A stretch of DNA of 64,000 bases from Balneola vulgaris DSM 17893 (lineage in GTDB: Bacteria > Bacteroidota > Rhodothermia > Balneolales > Balneolaceae). The notes below the pieces were generated by a model. The model was not told where the DNA came from and did not search any database. It worked only from the letters and a program-made list of their open reading frames with translations. The DNA is taken from contig NZ_AQXH01000001.1 of assembly GCF_000375465.1 (NCBI RefSeq), positions 891,212 to 955,211 of the forward strand, in the 5' to 3' direction. Below, one piece after another: positions 34,192 through 44,174 of this stretch. Made by a program: the position numbers and the translations under genes. How positions within the stretch are numbered: the stretch's first letter is position 1; every line of letters begins with the position of its first letter.

Positions 34192-35697
34192 TTATGTATC
34201 AAAATCTTCAAAGTCATCGTCGCTCATTCCGCTTATGCTCGAGAACATCGAACCTAGCATATCTGAGTACAACGACTGGTCGTCCATATCTTGCTTACTA
34301 AGCTGCGAATTTTGATGTAACCCTTCTAAAACCAAGTCCATCCAACTATATAAATCCGACTCTTCCAATTCTTTGATTTGCGATTCTACCAATTCAGCGA
34401 GTCCACTCACTGAAGACAATCGTTGCTGATATTCTTTATTTGAAAGTGAGTCTGGTAAATGCACTTCTTCCCCTTTTGCAAACCAGCTAGTAATCGTAGC
34501 GTATTTTTGCTTCACAGCATCTGATTTACTCTGTGGATCTGGGAAATACGTTTTAAAGGTCTTATTAATCGCCTTCCCAATAATATGCTTAGCCACACTG
34601 ATGGCTCCTTCCTGCTCTCCTTCATATACCAACTCAAGTTTACCAGTAAGCGCAGGCACCATATGGAACACATCAGAAATTCGAACGATGGTTTCTTCCT
34701 CATTATTTAGGATCGCTCGGCGTTCAGCAGAAGATATTAGTTGTTCCATCGCCGTGATCGTCATTCGTGTTGATACCCCACTTTTCTGATCAATGTATTC
34801 TGATTCTCGAGCTTCAAAGGCTGCCCGTTCAATAATCAGGCGATATACATCCGGTACATGAACTTTAATATCCCCTTCTCTATTCTGCCATGCCTCCTGT
34901 TTTGTGATACCTAAACCAATTTCAATTTCTTTTGGGTAATGCGTGATTATTTGTGCATCAATTCTATCCTTCAACGGAGTGATGATACTCCCACGATTGG
35001 TATAATCTTCCGGGTTAGCTGAAAACGCCATAGCTACATCAACGGGCATTCGCACATTGAAACCGCGAATTTGTATATCTCTCTCCTGCATAATGTTAAG
35101 CAACGCCACCTGAATTCGTGGTTGCAAATCTGGGAGTTCATTAATTACAAAGAGTCCCCTATTGGTTCGAGGTATTAGTCCAAAGTTAATCACATTCTCA
35201 TTGGCTAAATCCAGCTTCTGAGTAGCGGCCTTGATGGGATCAATATCTCCTATCAAATCGGAAACGGTTGTATCGGGAGTGGCTAGTTTTTCACCGTACC
35301 TAAATGAACGATGGAGCCATTCAATTTCAGTTTCGTCTCCTTTTTCCGCTATAAGATCTTTGGCGTATTTCGATAGTGGATTTAGTGGATCATCATTCAC
35401 ATTTGAACCTTTCACCACAGGGATATATTCATCCAAAAACTGAACCAACGCACGTAATATCCTTGTTTTTGCCTGACCTCTTAAGCCGAGTAAGATCATA
35501 TCATGCATGGAAAGTATTGCGTGCTGAAGCTGCGGTATAACGGTCTTTTCATAACCCAGAATTTCAGGAAAAAGAGGATCGCCTTTTTTCATAGCTGCAA
35601 TCATATTTTTCCTCAATTCCTGTTTCACAGATTGAGTAGTCCAACCACTTTCCTTTAATGCCCCTAATGTGGCAATATCCTTGATGTCATCATTCAT
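34192..35697 (-). CDS. MoxR/ChlI-like AAA+ ATPase
   Basis: A 501-residue AAA+ protein of the MoxR/magnesium-chelatase I clade. The nucleotide site is GLRGQAKT (71-78) with Walker B-like GLFVINELPDL (about 182-192) and FSANPEDYTNRG. The C-terminal about 150 residues are helical and acidic, ending SDDDFEDFD. Mg-chelatase partners with von Willebrand factor A domains are usually adjacent to such ATPases, but no VWA gene is in this neighbourhood and no chlorophyll genes are seen, so chelatase activity is unlikely. A chaperone or complex-assembly role is the general family expectation. Confidence 0.8.
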   Translation of the reverse strand: MNDDIKDIATLGALKESGWTTQSVKQELRKNMIAAMKKGDPLFPEILGYEKTVIPQLQHAILSMHDMILLGLRGQAKTRILRALVQFLDEYIPVVKGSNVNDDPLNPLSKYAKDLIAEKGDETEIEWLHRSFRYGEKLATPDTTVSDLIGDIDPIKAATQKLDLANENVINFGLIPRTNRGLFVINELPDLQPRIQVALLNIMQERDIQIRGFNVRMPVDVAMAFSANPEDYTNRGSIITPLKDRIDAQIITHYPKEIEIGLGITKQEAWQNREGDIKVHVPDVYRLIIERAAFEARESEYIDQKSGVSTRMTITAMEQLISSAERRAILNNEEETIVRISDVFHMVPALTGKLELVYEGEQEGAISVAKHIIGKAINKTFKTYFPDPQSKSDAVKQKYATITSWFAKGEEVHLPDSLSNKEYQQRLSSVSGLAELVESQIKELEESDLYSWMDLVLEGLHQNSQLSKQDMDDQSLYSDMLGSMFSSISGMSDDDFEDFDT

Positions 35698-35760
35698 AAA
35701 TAAACTCCTTATTTGGTAATTAAACCCTTAGGAAGGTCTCTTCATTCACCAAAAAATAAA

Positions 35761-37053
35761 TTAATCTAGCAATCGGGTTAAGGCCCTCGCTTTTATCAAG
35801 GTTTCCTCCCATTCTAGCTCTGGATCGGAATCGGAGGTAATAGCCCCTCCCACTGGATATACAAGTTTTTCACCCTGCACTAGTGCTGTTCTGATTACAA
35901 CATTGAAATCAAAGTCGCCATCGGGTTTGATGTAACCTATGGCTCCGGAATAAATGCCTCGCTTATAATCTTCGAGCTCTTCAATGGCTTTCATTGATGC
36001 GATTTTAGGAGCGCCTGTCATCGAGCCCATTGGGAAACATGCTTGTATAATTGAAAATACATCCACACCGGCATCTACCTTTGCCTCCACAGTTGATACC
36101 ATTTGATGAACAGTTTCAAAGGTCTGGATTTCGAAAAGCTTCGAGACTTTTACACTTCCCTTTTGAGCTACTCTTGAAAAATCATTTCGAACTAAGTCTA
36201 CAATCATCAAATTCTCAGCACGCTCTTTTTCCGAATTCATAAAGCGCTGAAGGTCGGCAATGGTATCATTTCCTTTTCTCTGAATGGTCCCCTTAATAGG
36301 CTGTGATATTATTTTATCCCCTCTTTTTTGAATAAACCGCTCTGGCGATGCACAACAAATTTGAACCTCATCCATGTACACATATGCCGCAAAAGGAACC
36401 GCGCCAATGCCTTCCATTTTGTTATAAAGATCTAGGCTATCGCCCTTAAACTGATATTGAATGGGGTGAGATATATTAATTTCATAAAACTCACCCTCAC
36501 GTATTCTCTTTTTCGCTTGGTATATTTTTTTGAGATAACTCCTTTTCTTAATCTGATTTTTGGATTCAAGCTTTACGTCGGATGGATACCAATTCTTATC
36601 TATTGATGTAGGTTCCCCTCTTAGATATTCCATATCACCTGTTTCATTGACCTCTATCAACACTTCTGGAACCATGAAAAACAGATCTGCGGCTTCAATT
36701 ACTTCCTCGTTATTTGAGGATAGTGCTTCGATATGGTTTTTTAAATCATAGCCTAGGTATCCAAATATCCAGTCTTTCTCCGATGCATAAAACTCCTGTA
36801 ATGCCACAAATGGATTTCGATCAAATATCTCGACCTCACCATTTCTTAAGCATTCAATTTGAGTTCCTTTAGCTTTAATCCACGCCTTGGGTTTGCCCGC
36901 AATAAAAGAACGTTGGCTAGCTGGATGATCTTTTTTCTGCGACTCTAAGAGTATAACCTCTCCAAAAGCTCTTAAAGAAGCTATCTGTTGTGATATGTAA
37001 AATCTTTTCTGATCCATAGAATTCTGGCAACGATGATAAGGCTTATCCATCAT
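35761..37053 (-). CDS. pabB: Aminodeoxychorismate synthase component I
   Basis: A 430-residue chorismate-binding enzyme. The PIKGTIQRKGN segment (about residues 256-266) carries the lysine characteristic of PabB rather than anthranilate synthase TrpE; ERFIQKRGDKIIS, LMIVDLVRNDFSRVA and GSMTGAPKIASMKAIEELE are the standard catalytic signatures. It converts chorismate to 4-amino-4-deoxychorismate for folate synthesis together with a glutaminase. No pabA or pabC gene follows, although the gene is divergent from pyrD. ATG starts at 37053, 37050 and 37017 are all possible; none has a strong ribosome-binding site. Confidence 0.85.
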   Translation of the reverse strand: MMDKPYHRCQNSMDQKRFYISQQIASLRAFGEVILLESQKKDHPASQRSFIAGKPKAWIKAKGTQIECLRNGEVEIFDRNPFVALQEFYASEKDWIFGYLGYDLKNHIEALSSNNEEVIEAADLFFMVPEVLIEVNETGDMEYLRGEPTSIDKNWYPSDVKLESKNQIKKRSYLKKIYQAKKRIREGEFYEINISHPIQYQFKGDSLDLYNKMEGIGAVPFAAYVYMDEVQICCASPERFIQKRGDKIISQPIKGTIQRKGNDTIADLQRFMNSEKERAENLMIVDLVRNDFSRVAQKGSVKVSKLFEIQTFETVHQMVSTVEAKVDAGVDVFSIIQACFPMGSMTGAPKIASMKAIEELEDYKRGIYSGAIGYIKPDGDFDFNVVIRTALVQGEKLVYPVGGAITSDSDPELEWEETLIKARALTRLLD

Positions 37054-37096
37054 TTATTACACGGTTTTCTTATTTTGTTTGATACCCCATTTATTT

Positions 37097-38128
37097 ATGC
37101 TATACCAAACTATTGTAAAACCACTCTTATTTAAGAAAGACGCCGAATCTGCTCATGAATTAGCCATTGAATTAGCGTCAGCAACTCACAACTCTCCTGC
37201 TCTTCAAACTATTTGCCAACAAATTTATGGTGGACAAGATGAAGGTTTAGAACAATCGTTTTGGGGGTTGTCGTTTACGAACCCGATTGGTTTAGCGGCC
37301 GGCTTTGATAAAAATGGTACTACTCCATTAGGTATTCAAGCATTGGGGTTTGGCTTTGTTGAAATTGGATCCATAACAGCTAAAGCTTCCAAAGGAAACC
37401 CTAAGCCTAGAGCATTTAGAATTCCTGAAGATGAGTCCCTTATAAACAGAATGGGGTTGAACAATGAAGGAGCAGATGCAATCATTGAACGCCTTAGCAA
37501 AGTTTCACTTGATATACCGATGGGGATTAACATTGCTAAAACGAATGATGCTTCAATTCATGGGGATGCGGCCATCGCTGATTATGTATATAGCTATAAC
37601 AAAGCCCTAGAAGTGGCCGACTACATCACTGTTAATATCTCTTGCCCAAATACTGGAGAAGGCAAAACTTTTGAAGATCCTGCGGCACTTAGAGACCTTC
37701 TTTCAGCTTTAAACTTGAAAGAGCAGAACACACCTACACTCGTTAAATTTTCGGTGGATACCGATCGTAATACGCTTCAGCATTTAGTGGAGCTATGTGA
37801 AAGTCTACATGTAGATGGTTATGTGGCTACCAATACTTCATCCAATCGTTCTAGCCTGAAAACTTCCAGCACCGTACTAAATAACATTGGCAATGGTGGA
37901 CTAAGTGGAGCGGCTATAGCTGAACGAAGCGATCAAGTGATTACGTGGATTTATGAAGTGCTTCAAGGCCGAAAACCCATTGTTGGTGTGGGGGGAATCC
38001 ATAGTGTGGAATCAGCCCAAAGGAAATTAAATGCGGGGGCCAATCTCCTTCAAGTATATACTGGTCTTGTTTACGAAGGGCCAGGACTTATCAAGAAACT
38101 TAAAGCTGGAATTCAGCTTAATTCGTAA
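37097..38128 (+). CDS. pyrD: Quinone-type dihydroorotate dehydrogenase with Cys at the base position
   Basis: A 343-residue enzyme of pyrimidine synthesis oxidising dihydroorotate to orotate. ATG 37097 gives MLYQTIVKPLLFKKDAESAHELAIE, the N-terminal membrane-associating helix of class 2 enzymes; a TTG six codons earlier is less likely. FMN site residues include FTNPIGLAAGFDKNGT and GVGGIHS...GANLLQVYTGLVYEGP. The catalytic-base motif reads NISCPNTGEG with Cys183, whereas class 2 enzymes usually have Ser (NISSPNT) and Cys is typical of class 1. The gene is divergent from pabB. Confidence 0.9.
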   Translation: MLYQTIVKPLLFKKDAESAHELAIELASATHNSPALQTICQQIYGGQDEGLEQSFWGLSFTNPIGLAAGFDKNGTTPLGIQALGFGFVEIGSITAKASKGNPKPRAFRIPEDESLINRMGLNNEGADAIIERLSKVSLDIPMGINIAKTNDASIHGDAAIADYVYSYNKALEVADYITVNISCPNTGEGKTFEDPAALRDLLSALNLKEQNTPTLVKFSVDTDRNTLQHLVELCESLHVDGYVATNTSSNRSSLKTSSTVLNNIGNGGLSGAAIAERSDQVITWIYEVLQGRKPIVGVGGIHSVESAQRKLNAGANLLQVYTGLVYEGPGLIKKLKAGIQLNS

Positions 38129-40823
38129 TCGAAATTAAATCGACTGAACAACTTACAGGAGTTGCTTGGTTGTTTACTAAATAAGGGCTAAAAGCTAAAC
38201 TTTCAGTAAGCAATTCCTGAATTCGCGCGTCGATTTTTTCGTCTTGACTCTCCAGAAGTTGACTACTCTCGATGCCACCACGTCGATTAATTTGAACAAT
38301 CACAGGAACACTTTTTTGAGTGGTAATAGATTCCATCTGATTTCTAAATTCTGATTTATCACTAAGAAATCTGGGCGTAATATTTAACGAACTGCAGCTA
38401 GTCATCTCAGCATTCACATTCGTGCTTGAAACAGCTGTTTGCATTTCCTGAGGTGGTTTACTGAGTGCAATTTCATCATTCAATATTCTCACTTTAGGTA
38501 GAAGTTCAGAATTGTTGAATAACCGTACAAACTCATTTAATAAGTCACGAGTTCTATCCCATTTAACCCCTTCGTAAGGAAAGTTTTCATTCGAATCGAA
38601 CCTCAGTGTGGAATCGATAACCGATTGATATTGTTGCCTATCACCTTGCGATAATGTGGTATCTGATAAGGCCGTTCTAGCTTCAGCCTTTTGAAGGTCT
38701 AATGCTTTCTTTTGTTGATTAAAACTTTGCTTGGCTTGATGCCATTCTAACAATTGAACGTTAAATAGAGAATCACTTTTAGCACTACTTACCTGCCATT
38801 GAATCGCTTCGTAAAAAATATTGTCGGCATACGCATTACTATCGTTTTCTCGTGCCAGCGAAATTAAGGCATTAATTCTTTGATTCACCGAGATTGTTGT
38901 ATCCTCTTGAAGTGCCTTAAATTGTTCAAATACTGAAAGCCCTTCCTCTACTTCATCGCCTTCAGAAATATCTATTCCATATTCAGTGGCTATACGTTGA
39001 GCATATATCGCATTCGGGTAATTCCTTATTAACTGATTCGCATATTCCATGGCTTCCTCATCATACCCTTGAGAAGCTTTCAATTCAGAGAGAGAATACA
39101 ACGAAACGGGCACCTCGGTAGCGTCGGGATGTTCAACTATCACTCTTTTAAAATAAACCTCAGCACTGTCTTCCATATTCAAAGAGATATAAAATAGATT
39201 CCCTAACTGATATTTAAGGTTGGAGATATCCGATCTCATCTTTTCTTTTTCTGCAGCTTCAAAAGGCACTTCCGATAAGTCTATAGAGACATCAATGCTG
39301 CTTATACTTGTATTTTCTGATGTCTGATTATTACTTAAAACGGTTGGATTACTCGCTTGTGTACTTGAAGCCATAATCGACCGTACTCTCCAGTTATCAA
39401 CTAAAGGTCGATTCCCCCAAATAGCCTGAAATTGGGCTTTGGAATTTGCTATTAATTCTGGATTGGCAATATTTAGAAAACCATTGGCGCCTGTAGTAGG
39501 TGACTGCCCTTCATCGTCTGCAACATTCACAATTGTATTTGCTCGCTGTTCGCGAGCATTTCTTTCAGCTTCAAGCTCGCTTAGTTTCTGCTTTTTCAGT
39601 TCAACAAGTAGTGAATCGAAGGATTCTTGAGGAAGTTCTGATACCCAAAGTAAACTATCTTTCTTATCCAGTTCCTGCTTCAATCGAGTATACTCGCCAA
39701 AGGATTTAGCCAATTCATTTGCAGCAAAATCGAAAGGTAGTTCATCTGGATTGGCGTTTTGTCGAGAAGCAGTATCGTAGTAAGCCGCCGCCATTTCTAA
39801 ATCATTAAACCCAAAACGATAAACCTCTGCTAAGCGATAATAGCTTAATGCTTTTAGTTCTGCAGTAGGTTGATAATTTCTATTGTATAACAACGATTTA
39901 TATCGCTCTTCAGCTTCTTCTAGATTCCCTTTATTCTGTTGGGTGAGCGCTAGTTCGTATTCTAATTCTACTTTGTATTCGGTGTTTTTGTCATCTTTCA
40001 ACATTCCAGAAAACGTACGTAGAGCAATATCAGGATTCCCCAAATCACGGGCCGATTCCGCTTTCTTACGCTGTGCTAGATATTGTAAATCGTAATCCGT
40101 GTAGAACTCTCCTACCATTGAGTAAGCATAGTATGCATCTTGCGGAGAGCCAATGCGTTCGAATAGTTGCCCTAATAGAAAATAACCACGCTCACTATAC
40201 TCTTTATGTTCAATATTAGGCAATGCAAACTCAAGCTGCCGTATAGCTGTTTCCCAGTTCTGTTGTTCTACATAATATTGACTCAGTAACAATCTAAATT
40301 CGGCGACTTCAACTACATCAAGTTCTTCTTCAGACTTTAATAGTTCTTCACTAATATATTGAATTCCTTCACTGTACAATTCCATTTCTAACAACACCCT
40401 ACTTCTCCATAGCTTGGCTTGGTTTAGCAGCTCTTGGTCTTCGGTTGTTAAAATGAGCTCTTGGAATTTCTGTTCAGCAGAAAAGAACTCGCTTTTATAA
40501 AAGTAAGATTTACCAATCAGGAAAAGCGCATCATCAACCCACTTTGTGTCGGCGTGCTTCCTTAGAATTTCAGCACCTTTATCGATGGTGTTTTGAAAAT
40601 CTTGCGCACCTACATTTATTGGGCGTTGATGCACACGAATTGGCAACTGAGGATTATAGACAAGATCAGCATCTTGAACTCGCTGAAGCCCCGTATTAAA
40701 ACTCTTCTTAGCGTTATAAAAAGTGTTGTAGTAGGCCGTAAAGTTACCCCATCTCGATTTTAATCCCGAACTACATCCTGTTACTAACAGAATTAATACA
40801 ATGAATAAAAATCGATTTCGCAT
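38118..40823 (-). CDS. Large TPR lipoprotein, SprE/PorW-like
   Basis: A 901-residue lipoprotein with lipobox Cys17 (VTGCSSG). The N-terminal motif NFTAYYNTFYNAKKSF closely resembles the YN..YN element just after the lipid anchor in SprE/PorW, a lipoprotein of the type IX secretion and gliding machinery. Many TPR-like helix pairs follow (for example LFLIGKSYFYKSEFFSAEQKFQEL and YSLSELKASQGYDEEAMEYANQL). The last about 90 residues form a beta-rich domain with VPVIVQINRRGGIESSQLLES, reminiscent of the TonB C-terminal fold. It overlaps pyrD by 11 bases at the 3' ends. Function is inferred from the N-terminal motif only. Confidence 0.65.
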   Translation of the reverse strand: MRNRFLFIVLILLVTGCSSGLKSRWGNFTAYYNTFYNAKKSFNTGLQRVQDADLVYNPQLPIRVHQRPINVGAQDFQNTIDKGAEILRKHADTKWVDDALFLIGKSYFYKSEFFSAEQKFQELILTTEDQELLNQAKLWRSRVLLEMELYSEGIQYISEELLKSEEELDVVEVAEFRLLLSQYYVEQQNWETAIRQLEFALPNIEHKEYSERGYFLLGQLFERIGSPQDAYYAYSMVGEFYTDYDLQYLAQRKKAESARDLGNPDIALRTFSGMLKDDKNTEYKVELEYELALTQQNKGNLEEAEERYKSLLYNRNYQPTAELKALSYYRLAEVYRFGFNDLEMAAAYYDTASRQNANPDELPFDFAANELAKSFGEYTRLKQELDKKDSLLWVSELPQESFDSLLVELKKQKLSELEAERNAREQRANTIVNVADDEGQSPTTGANGFLNIANPELIANSKAQFQAIWGNRPLVDNWRVRSIMASSTQASNPTVLSNNQTSENTSISSIDVSIDLSEVPFEAAEKEKMRSDISNLKYQLGNLFYISLNMEDSAEVYFKRVIVEHPDATEVPVSLYSLSELKASQGYDEEAMEYANQLIRNYPNAIYAQRIATEYGIDISEGDEVEEGLSVFEQFKALQEDTTISVNQRINALISLARENDSNAYADNIFYEAIQWQVSSAKSDSLFNVQLLEWHQAKQSFNQQKKALDLQKAEARTALSDTTLSQGDRQQYQSVIDSTLRFDSNENFPYEGVKWDRTRDLLNEFVRLFNNSELLPKVRILNDEIALSKPPQEMQTAVSSTNVNAEMTSCSSLNITPRFLSDKSEFRNQMESITTQKSVPVIVQINRRGGIESSQLLESQDEKIDARIQELLTESLAFSPYLVNNQATPVSCSVDLISITN

Positions 40824-40853
40824 AAAAGAGTTTATTAAGCCTAACGTAAATAC

Positions 40854-42287
40854 CTATTCGATGGTACTTACTTTGATCATATTGGTACGCCCTCGTTTTG
40901 GAACAGGAATACCGGTTGTTAGAATAGCGCGATCTCCACTTTTTACCAACCCATGATCTAACAAATAGGTTTCCATTAAAGAAACACTCTTATCTGTATC
41001 AAAAATTTCTTTTACTCGAACTGAATGAACACCCCAAACCAAGTTTAACTGTCGGCGTACTTTTTGATTCTCAGTAAATGCGATGATAGGAACATTAGGT
41101 CTGAATTTAGCTATTCGGCGTGCTGTGCTCCCAGAGTGAGTTAAGGTACCAATTACTTTTGCCTCAACATTCTCTGCAATGTTTACACATGAAAAGGATA
41201 AAGATTCCACAATCTGCTTTTCCTTCCATTCGGGCTTTTTATAGTCTAAAGTGGAATAAATGTGTGTTCTATTTTCCTCAACAGTTCTACAAATTTTGTC
41301 CATCACATTTACAGCCTCTAGGGGATACTTACCAGCGGCCGTTTCACCAGATAACATTACCGCATCAGTACCATCAATTACGGCGTTTGCAACATCCGAA
41401 CTTTCCGCGCGAGTTGGTCTTGGGTTGTTGATCATAGAATCCAACATCTGAGTTGCCGTAATTACGGGTTTACCCACTGCTCTACATTTCTGTATTAACT
41501 GCTTTTGTACAATAGGCACCTGTTCGGTTGGAATTTCAATCCCTAAATCACCTCTTGCAACCATAATTCCATCACACTCTTCAATAATTTCGTCTATTAC
41601 TTCAAGTGCTTCTGGCTTTTCAATTTTAGCAATTATTGAAGCCTGACTTCCTGCAGCTCGTACTCTCGAAACAATATCTCTCACATCTTTAGGAGAACGC
41701 ACAAAGGAAAGAGCGATTAAGTCTACGTCTTGGGAAATCCCAAACTCTAGATCCTTTATATCTTTTTCGGTAAGGGCAGGAATCGAAATTTTAACATTCG
41801 GAAGGTTTACTCCTTTTCGAGATTTCAATAATCCACCAACTACTACCTCTACCTTTAAAGTAGCTCCTACTTTTTCTACCACTTTAAATTCTAACAAGCC
41901 ATCGTCGAGTAGTATTCTATTGCCAACTTCTGCTTCATTAACTAAGTTTTTATAATCAATGGGCACCACTGTCGGGCTTCCAACTACGTCTTCACCCGTA
42001 ATAGTTATAGTACTTCCTGTTTTAAGAACTTGACCACCATTTTTCATTTCACCTACTCGGATTTTAGGTCCTTGAAGATCCATTAACACTGGGATGCTAT
42101 ATTTATGCTTACGAGCAGCTTTACGAATGTGCTTAATTACTTTCGCATGATCTTCATGTGAACCATGCGAAAAATTAACTCTAGCGACATTCATTCCATG
42201 TAGTAACAAGTTTTCAATTGCTTCCTCTGTATTACAGCTGGGGCCTATTGTACATACAATTTTTGTGCGTCGTCTTGCAGAAATCAT
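40854..42287 (-). CDS. pyk: Pyruvate kinase
   Basis: A 477-residue glycolytic enzyme converting phosphoenolpyruvate and ADP to pyruvate and ATP. The start RRTKIVCTIGPSCNTEE, the metal- and substrate-binding LVARGDLGIEIP (about 243-254), ATQMLDSMINNPRPTRAESSDVANAVIDGTDAVMLSGETAAGKYP region and C-terminal allosteric domain are all typical of the type II bacterial form. It lies 30 bases upstream of the large TPR lipoprotein gene on the same strand. Confidence 0.96.
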   Translation of the reverse strand: MISARRRTKIVCTIGPSCNTEEAIENLLLHGMNVARVNFSHGSHEDHAKVIKHIRKAARKHKYSIPVLMDLQGPKIRVGEMKNGGQVLKTGSTITITGEDVVGSPTVVPIDYKNLVNEAEVGNRILLDDGLLEFKVVEKVGATLKVEVVVGGLLKSRKGVNLPNVKISIPALTEKDIKDLEFGISQDVDLIALSFVRSPKDVRDIVSRVRAAGSQASIIAKIEKPEALEVIDEIIEECDGIMVARGDLGIEIPTEQVPIVQKQLIQKCRAVGKPVITATQMLDSMINNPRPTRAESSDVANAVIDGTDAVMLSGETAAGKYPLEAVNVMDKICRTVEENRTHIYSTLDYKKPEWKEKQIVESLSFSCVNIAENVEAKVIGTLTHSGSTARRIAKFRPNVPIIAFTENQKVRRQLNLVWGVHSVRVKEIFDTDKSVSLMETYLLDHGLVKSGDRAILTTGIPVPKRGRTNMIKVSTIE

Positions 42288-42406
42288 TCGGTCTAAGTAT
42301 TTAAAGGGTAAATTTAATTATACTAAAGATACTTGAAATGATGTTATCATTTCATATTGTTTTTATAGCAAATCGATTAAACAATCATTAAGTAACAACT
42401 TACCAC

Positions 42407-43840
42407 ATGCTATTCAAAATTGAAGAGAGTTTAAATATCCCCAAAATTCTACTCCTATGTAGTCTGATTGCAATGGGGTGTTCAAAGTCATACATGGATA
42501 AAGTTGAGCGTGGTGCAGGTTATGAATTCAGACCTGGATTTCCAGAAGTACGACTTGTGACTTCAAGTTACATCAGTCCTGAGGGTGAAACGATGCTAAA
42601 CTTAGCCAGCGAAATTGTGTATGGAAGCCTCATCTACAAAAAAAAGGATGATTTATTTATAGCTGATGCCTTGATGGATGTTCAAATCAATACGCTAGAC
42701 AACACCAGTAATATAATCGAGTCTAAGCAGTACCCCCTTCAATTAACCGATCCCAAATCAAACGTTGTACTAAGCCAGAAGACCTACAAAATTGAAAAGA
42801 ACTACCAGGTTCCACCCGGCAATTATGAAATTATCGTTACTGTAACCGATATAAATACAGACAAAGAAACCGTTCGCAAAACACAGACCTTTGTACCCAA
42901 CCCGAACGGAACGGTCAAAAACATTACAAACATTCGAATATTAAGTCTCAATAAAAGTGTTCGCGATGATTTCATTCCCGTAACTACCTATGACATACCG
43001 GGAAAAGCAGATTCTCTAAAGTTCTTATTTCAAGTAACCAATAATGATCCTTCACAGCCTTTAACCATCAATACACGCTTGGTGAAGTTCGAATCGGATA
43101 CTTCAATAGCACTACCAATGAATTTTAGCACCTATAGGCCTAGCAGTATAGAGTTCAAAGGTATTGATTACTCTGAACGAGAAGAAATAAGTTCAACTCG
43201 TCGAGTTCTAAATGACCCTGGAAGCGTTTTAATTGAGTTTGTAAGCCCAGAACTAGAGCGTGGCAACTATCGACTTGAAGTATTCTCTAACCTTGGTAAA
43301 GAGAATGAAATTTATAAAGCTCGTGATTTTGGGGTAAAAAGCTATAGTTACCCTTCATTAACTACTCCTAAAGAATTAGCCGCTCCTTTGTACTACTTAA
43401 TGAGAAAAGGAGAATATGAAGAACTCATGCAATTGGAAGATCCTGACGAAATCAAGAAAGCTATAGATCGCTTTTGGTTAAGAAATATCAAAAACTCAAA
43501 AATTGCTAAAGACGTTGTTTCGCTTTATTACGAGCGCGTTGAACAAGCCAACAAGCAGTTTTCAAACTTCAAAGAAGGCTGGAAAACCGATCAGGGAATG
43601 ATCTATATCTTATTCGGACCACCATGGTATGTTGAAACTGTATTGGACTATATGAGATGGGGGTATTCTTATAATTCAGGAGACCCAGAAAAGAATTTCA
43701 TTTTCCAAACTCCGAAGCTGAAGAATAAATATTATCCATTCGAAAATTACATTCTCGAAAGGAATAATAATTACTACAATATTCAGTACCAGCAAATCCA
43801 GTTATGGCTGAGTGGAGCTATTTTGAAACGAGATATTTAA
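42407..43840 (+). CDS. GWxTD-domain lipoprotein
   Basis: A 477-residue lipoprotein (probable lipobox Cys25 in IAMGC) ending in a GWxTD domain: GWKTD at residues 391-395 followed by QGMIYILFGPPWYVET. The upstream part is beta-rich. This domain is restricted to a few phyla related to Bacteroidota and is of unknown function; members are exported and often appear beside sensor or secretion genes. It is divergent from pyruvate kinase by about 120 bases and is followed by a 334-base gap before the first SusC gene. Confidence 0.82.
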   Translation: MLFKIEESLNIPKILLLCSLIAMGCSKSYMDKVERGAGYEFRPGFPEVRLVTSSYISPEGETMLNLASEIVYGSLIYKKKDDLFIADALMDVQINTLDNTSNIIESKQYPLQLTDPKSNVVLSQKTYKIEKNYQVPPGNYEIIVTVTDINTDKETVRKTQTFVPNPNGTVKNITNIRILSLNKSVRDDFIPVTTYDIPGKADSLKFLFQVTNNDPSQPLTINTRLVKFESDTSIALPMNFSTYRPSSIEFKGIDYSEREEISSTRRVLNDPGSVLIEFVSPELERGNYRLEVFSNLGKENEIYKARDFGVKSYSYPSLTTPKELAAPLYYLMRKGEYEELMQLEDPDEIKKAIDRFWLRNIKNSKIAKDVVSLYYERVEQANKQFSNFKEGWKTDQGMIYILFGPPWYVETVLDYMRWGYSYNSGDPEKNFIFQTPKLKNKYYPFENYILERNNNYYNIQYQQIQLWLSGAILKRDI

Positions 43841-44174
43841 AGCTCGCTCATTTAGCAAGTATTTGATAGTGCATAAATGCTCTAACTCACTATAAAAACT
43901 GACGCTCATCCCTGAGTGTTAATATATTATTGTATTTACACAATTTTACAACCTGCATCAACCTACTGAATTGTAAAAAAATACCCCTAATTTACAATTC
44001 TTAACATATTAAAAAACTGATAGTTAGCCGCTAAACAAACTCATCAATGCATTGTATTGCAATCACTTAAGTACTTCCCTGATTGTATGTAAATGCGAAT
44101 TTACTTTATTTAACACCGCTACTAAACATCACATATTCATGTGGTGTTCTAAACAAAAACATATAAATGCTACT
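43841..44174. other. 334-base upstream region of first susC
   Basis: No gene was found. The region is AT-rich and contains a perfect 10-base inverted repeat at 43968-44000 and a TTAACAT at 44001-44007. No terminator for the GWxTD gene and no confident TAnnTTTG element were found. Confidence 0.4.
43968..44000. promoter_or_regulatory. Perfect 10-base inverted repeat upstream of susC1
   Basis: Arms GAATTGTAAA (43968-43977) and TTTACAATTC (43991-44000) surround a 13-base spacer containing ACCCCTAA. A related half-site pair is found upstream of the second susC gene. It is a candidate operator for a dimeric regulator. Confidence 0.45.

Noticed and set aside
34192-35697. Magnesium chelatase subunit I for chlorophyll synthesis
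   Set aside because: No ChlD/ChlH or other pigment genes are present; the AAA+ core alone does not indicate chelatase activity.
44052-44174. N-terminal extension of the first SusC receptor
   Set aside because: The extra 41 residues are Cys- and His-rich with no signal peptide; a good signal peptide starts at 44175.
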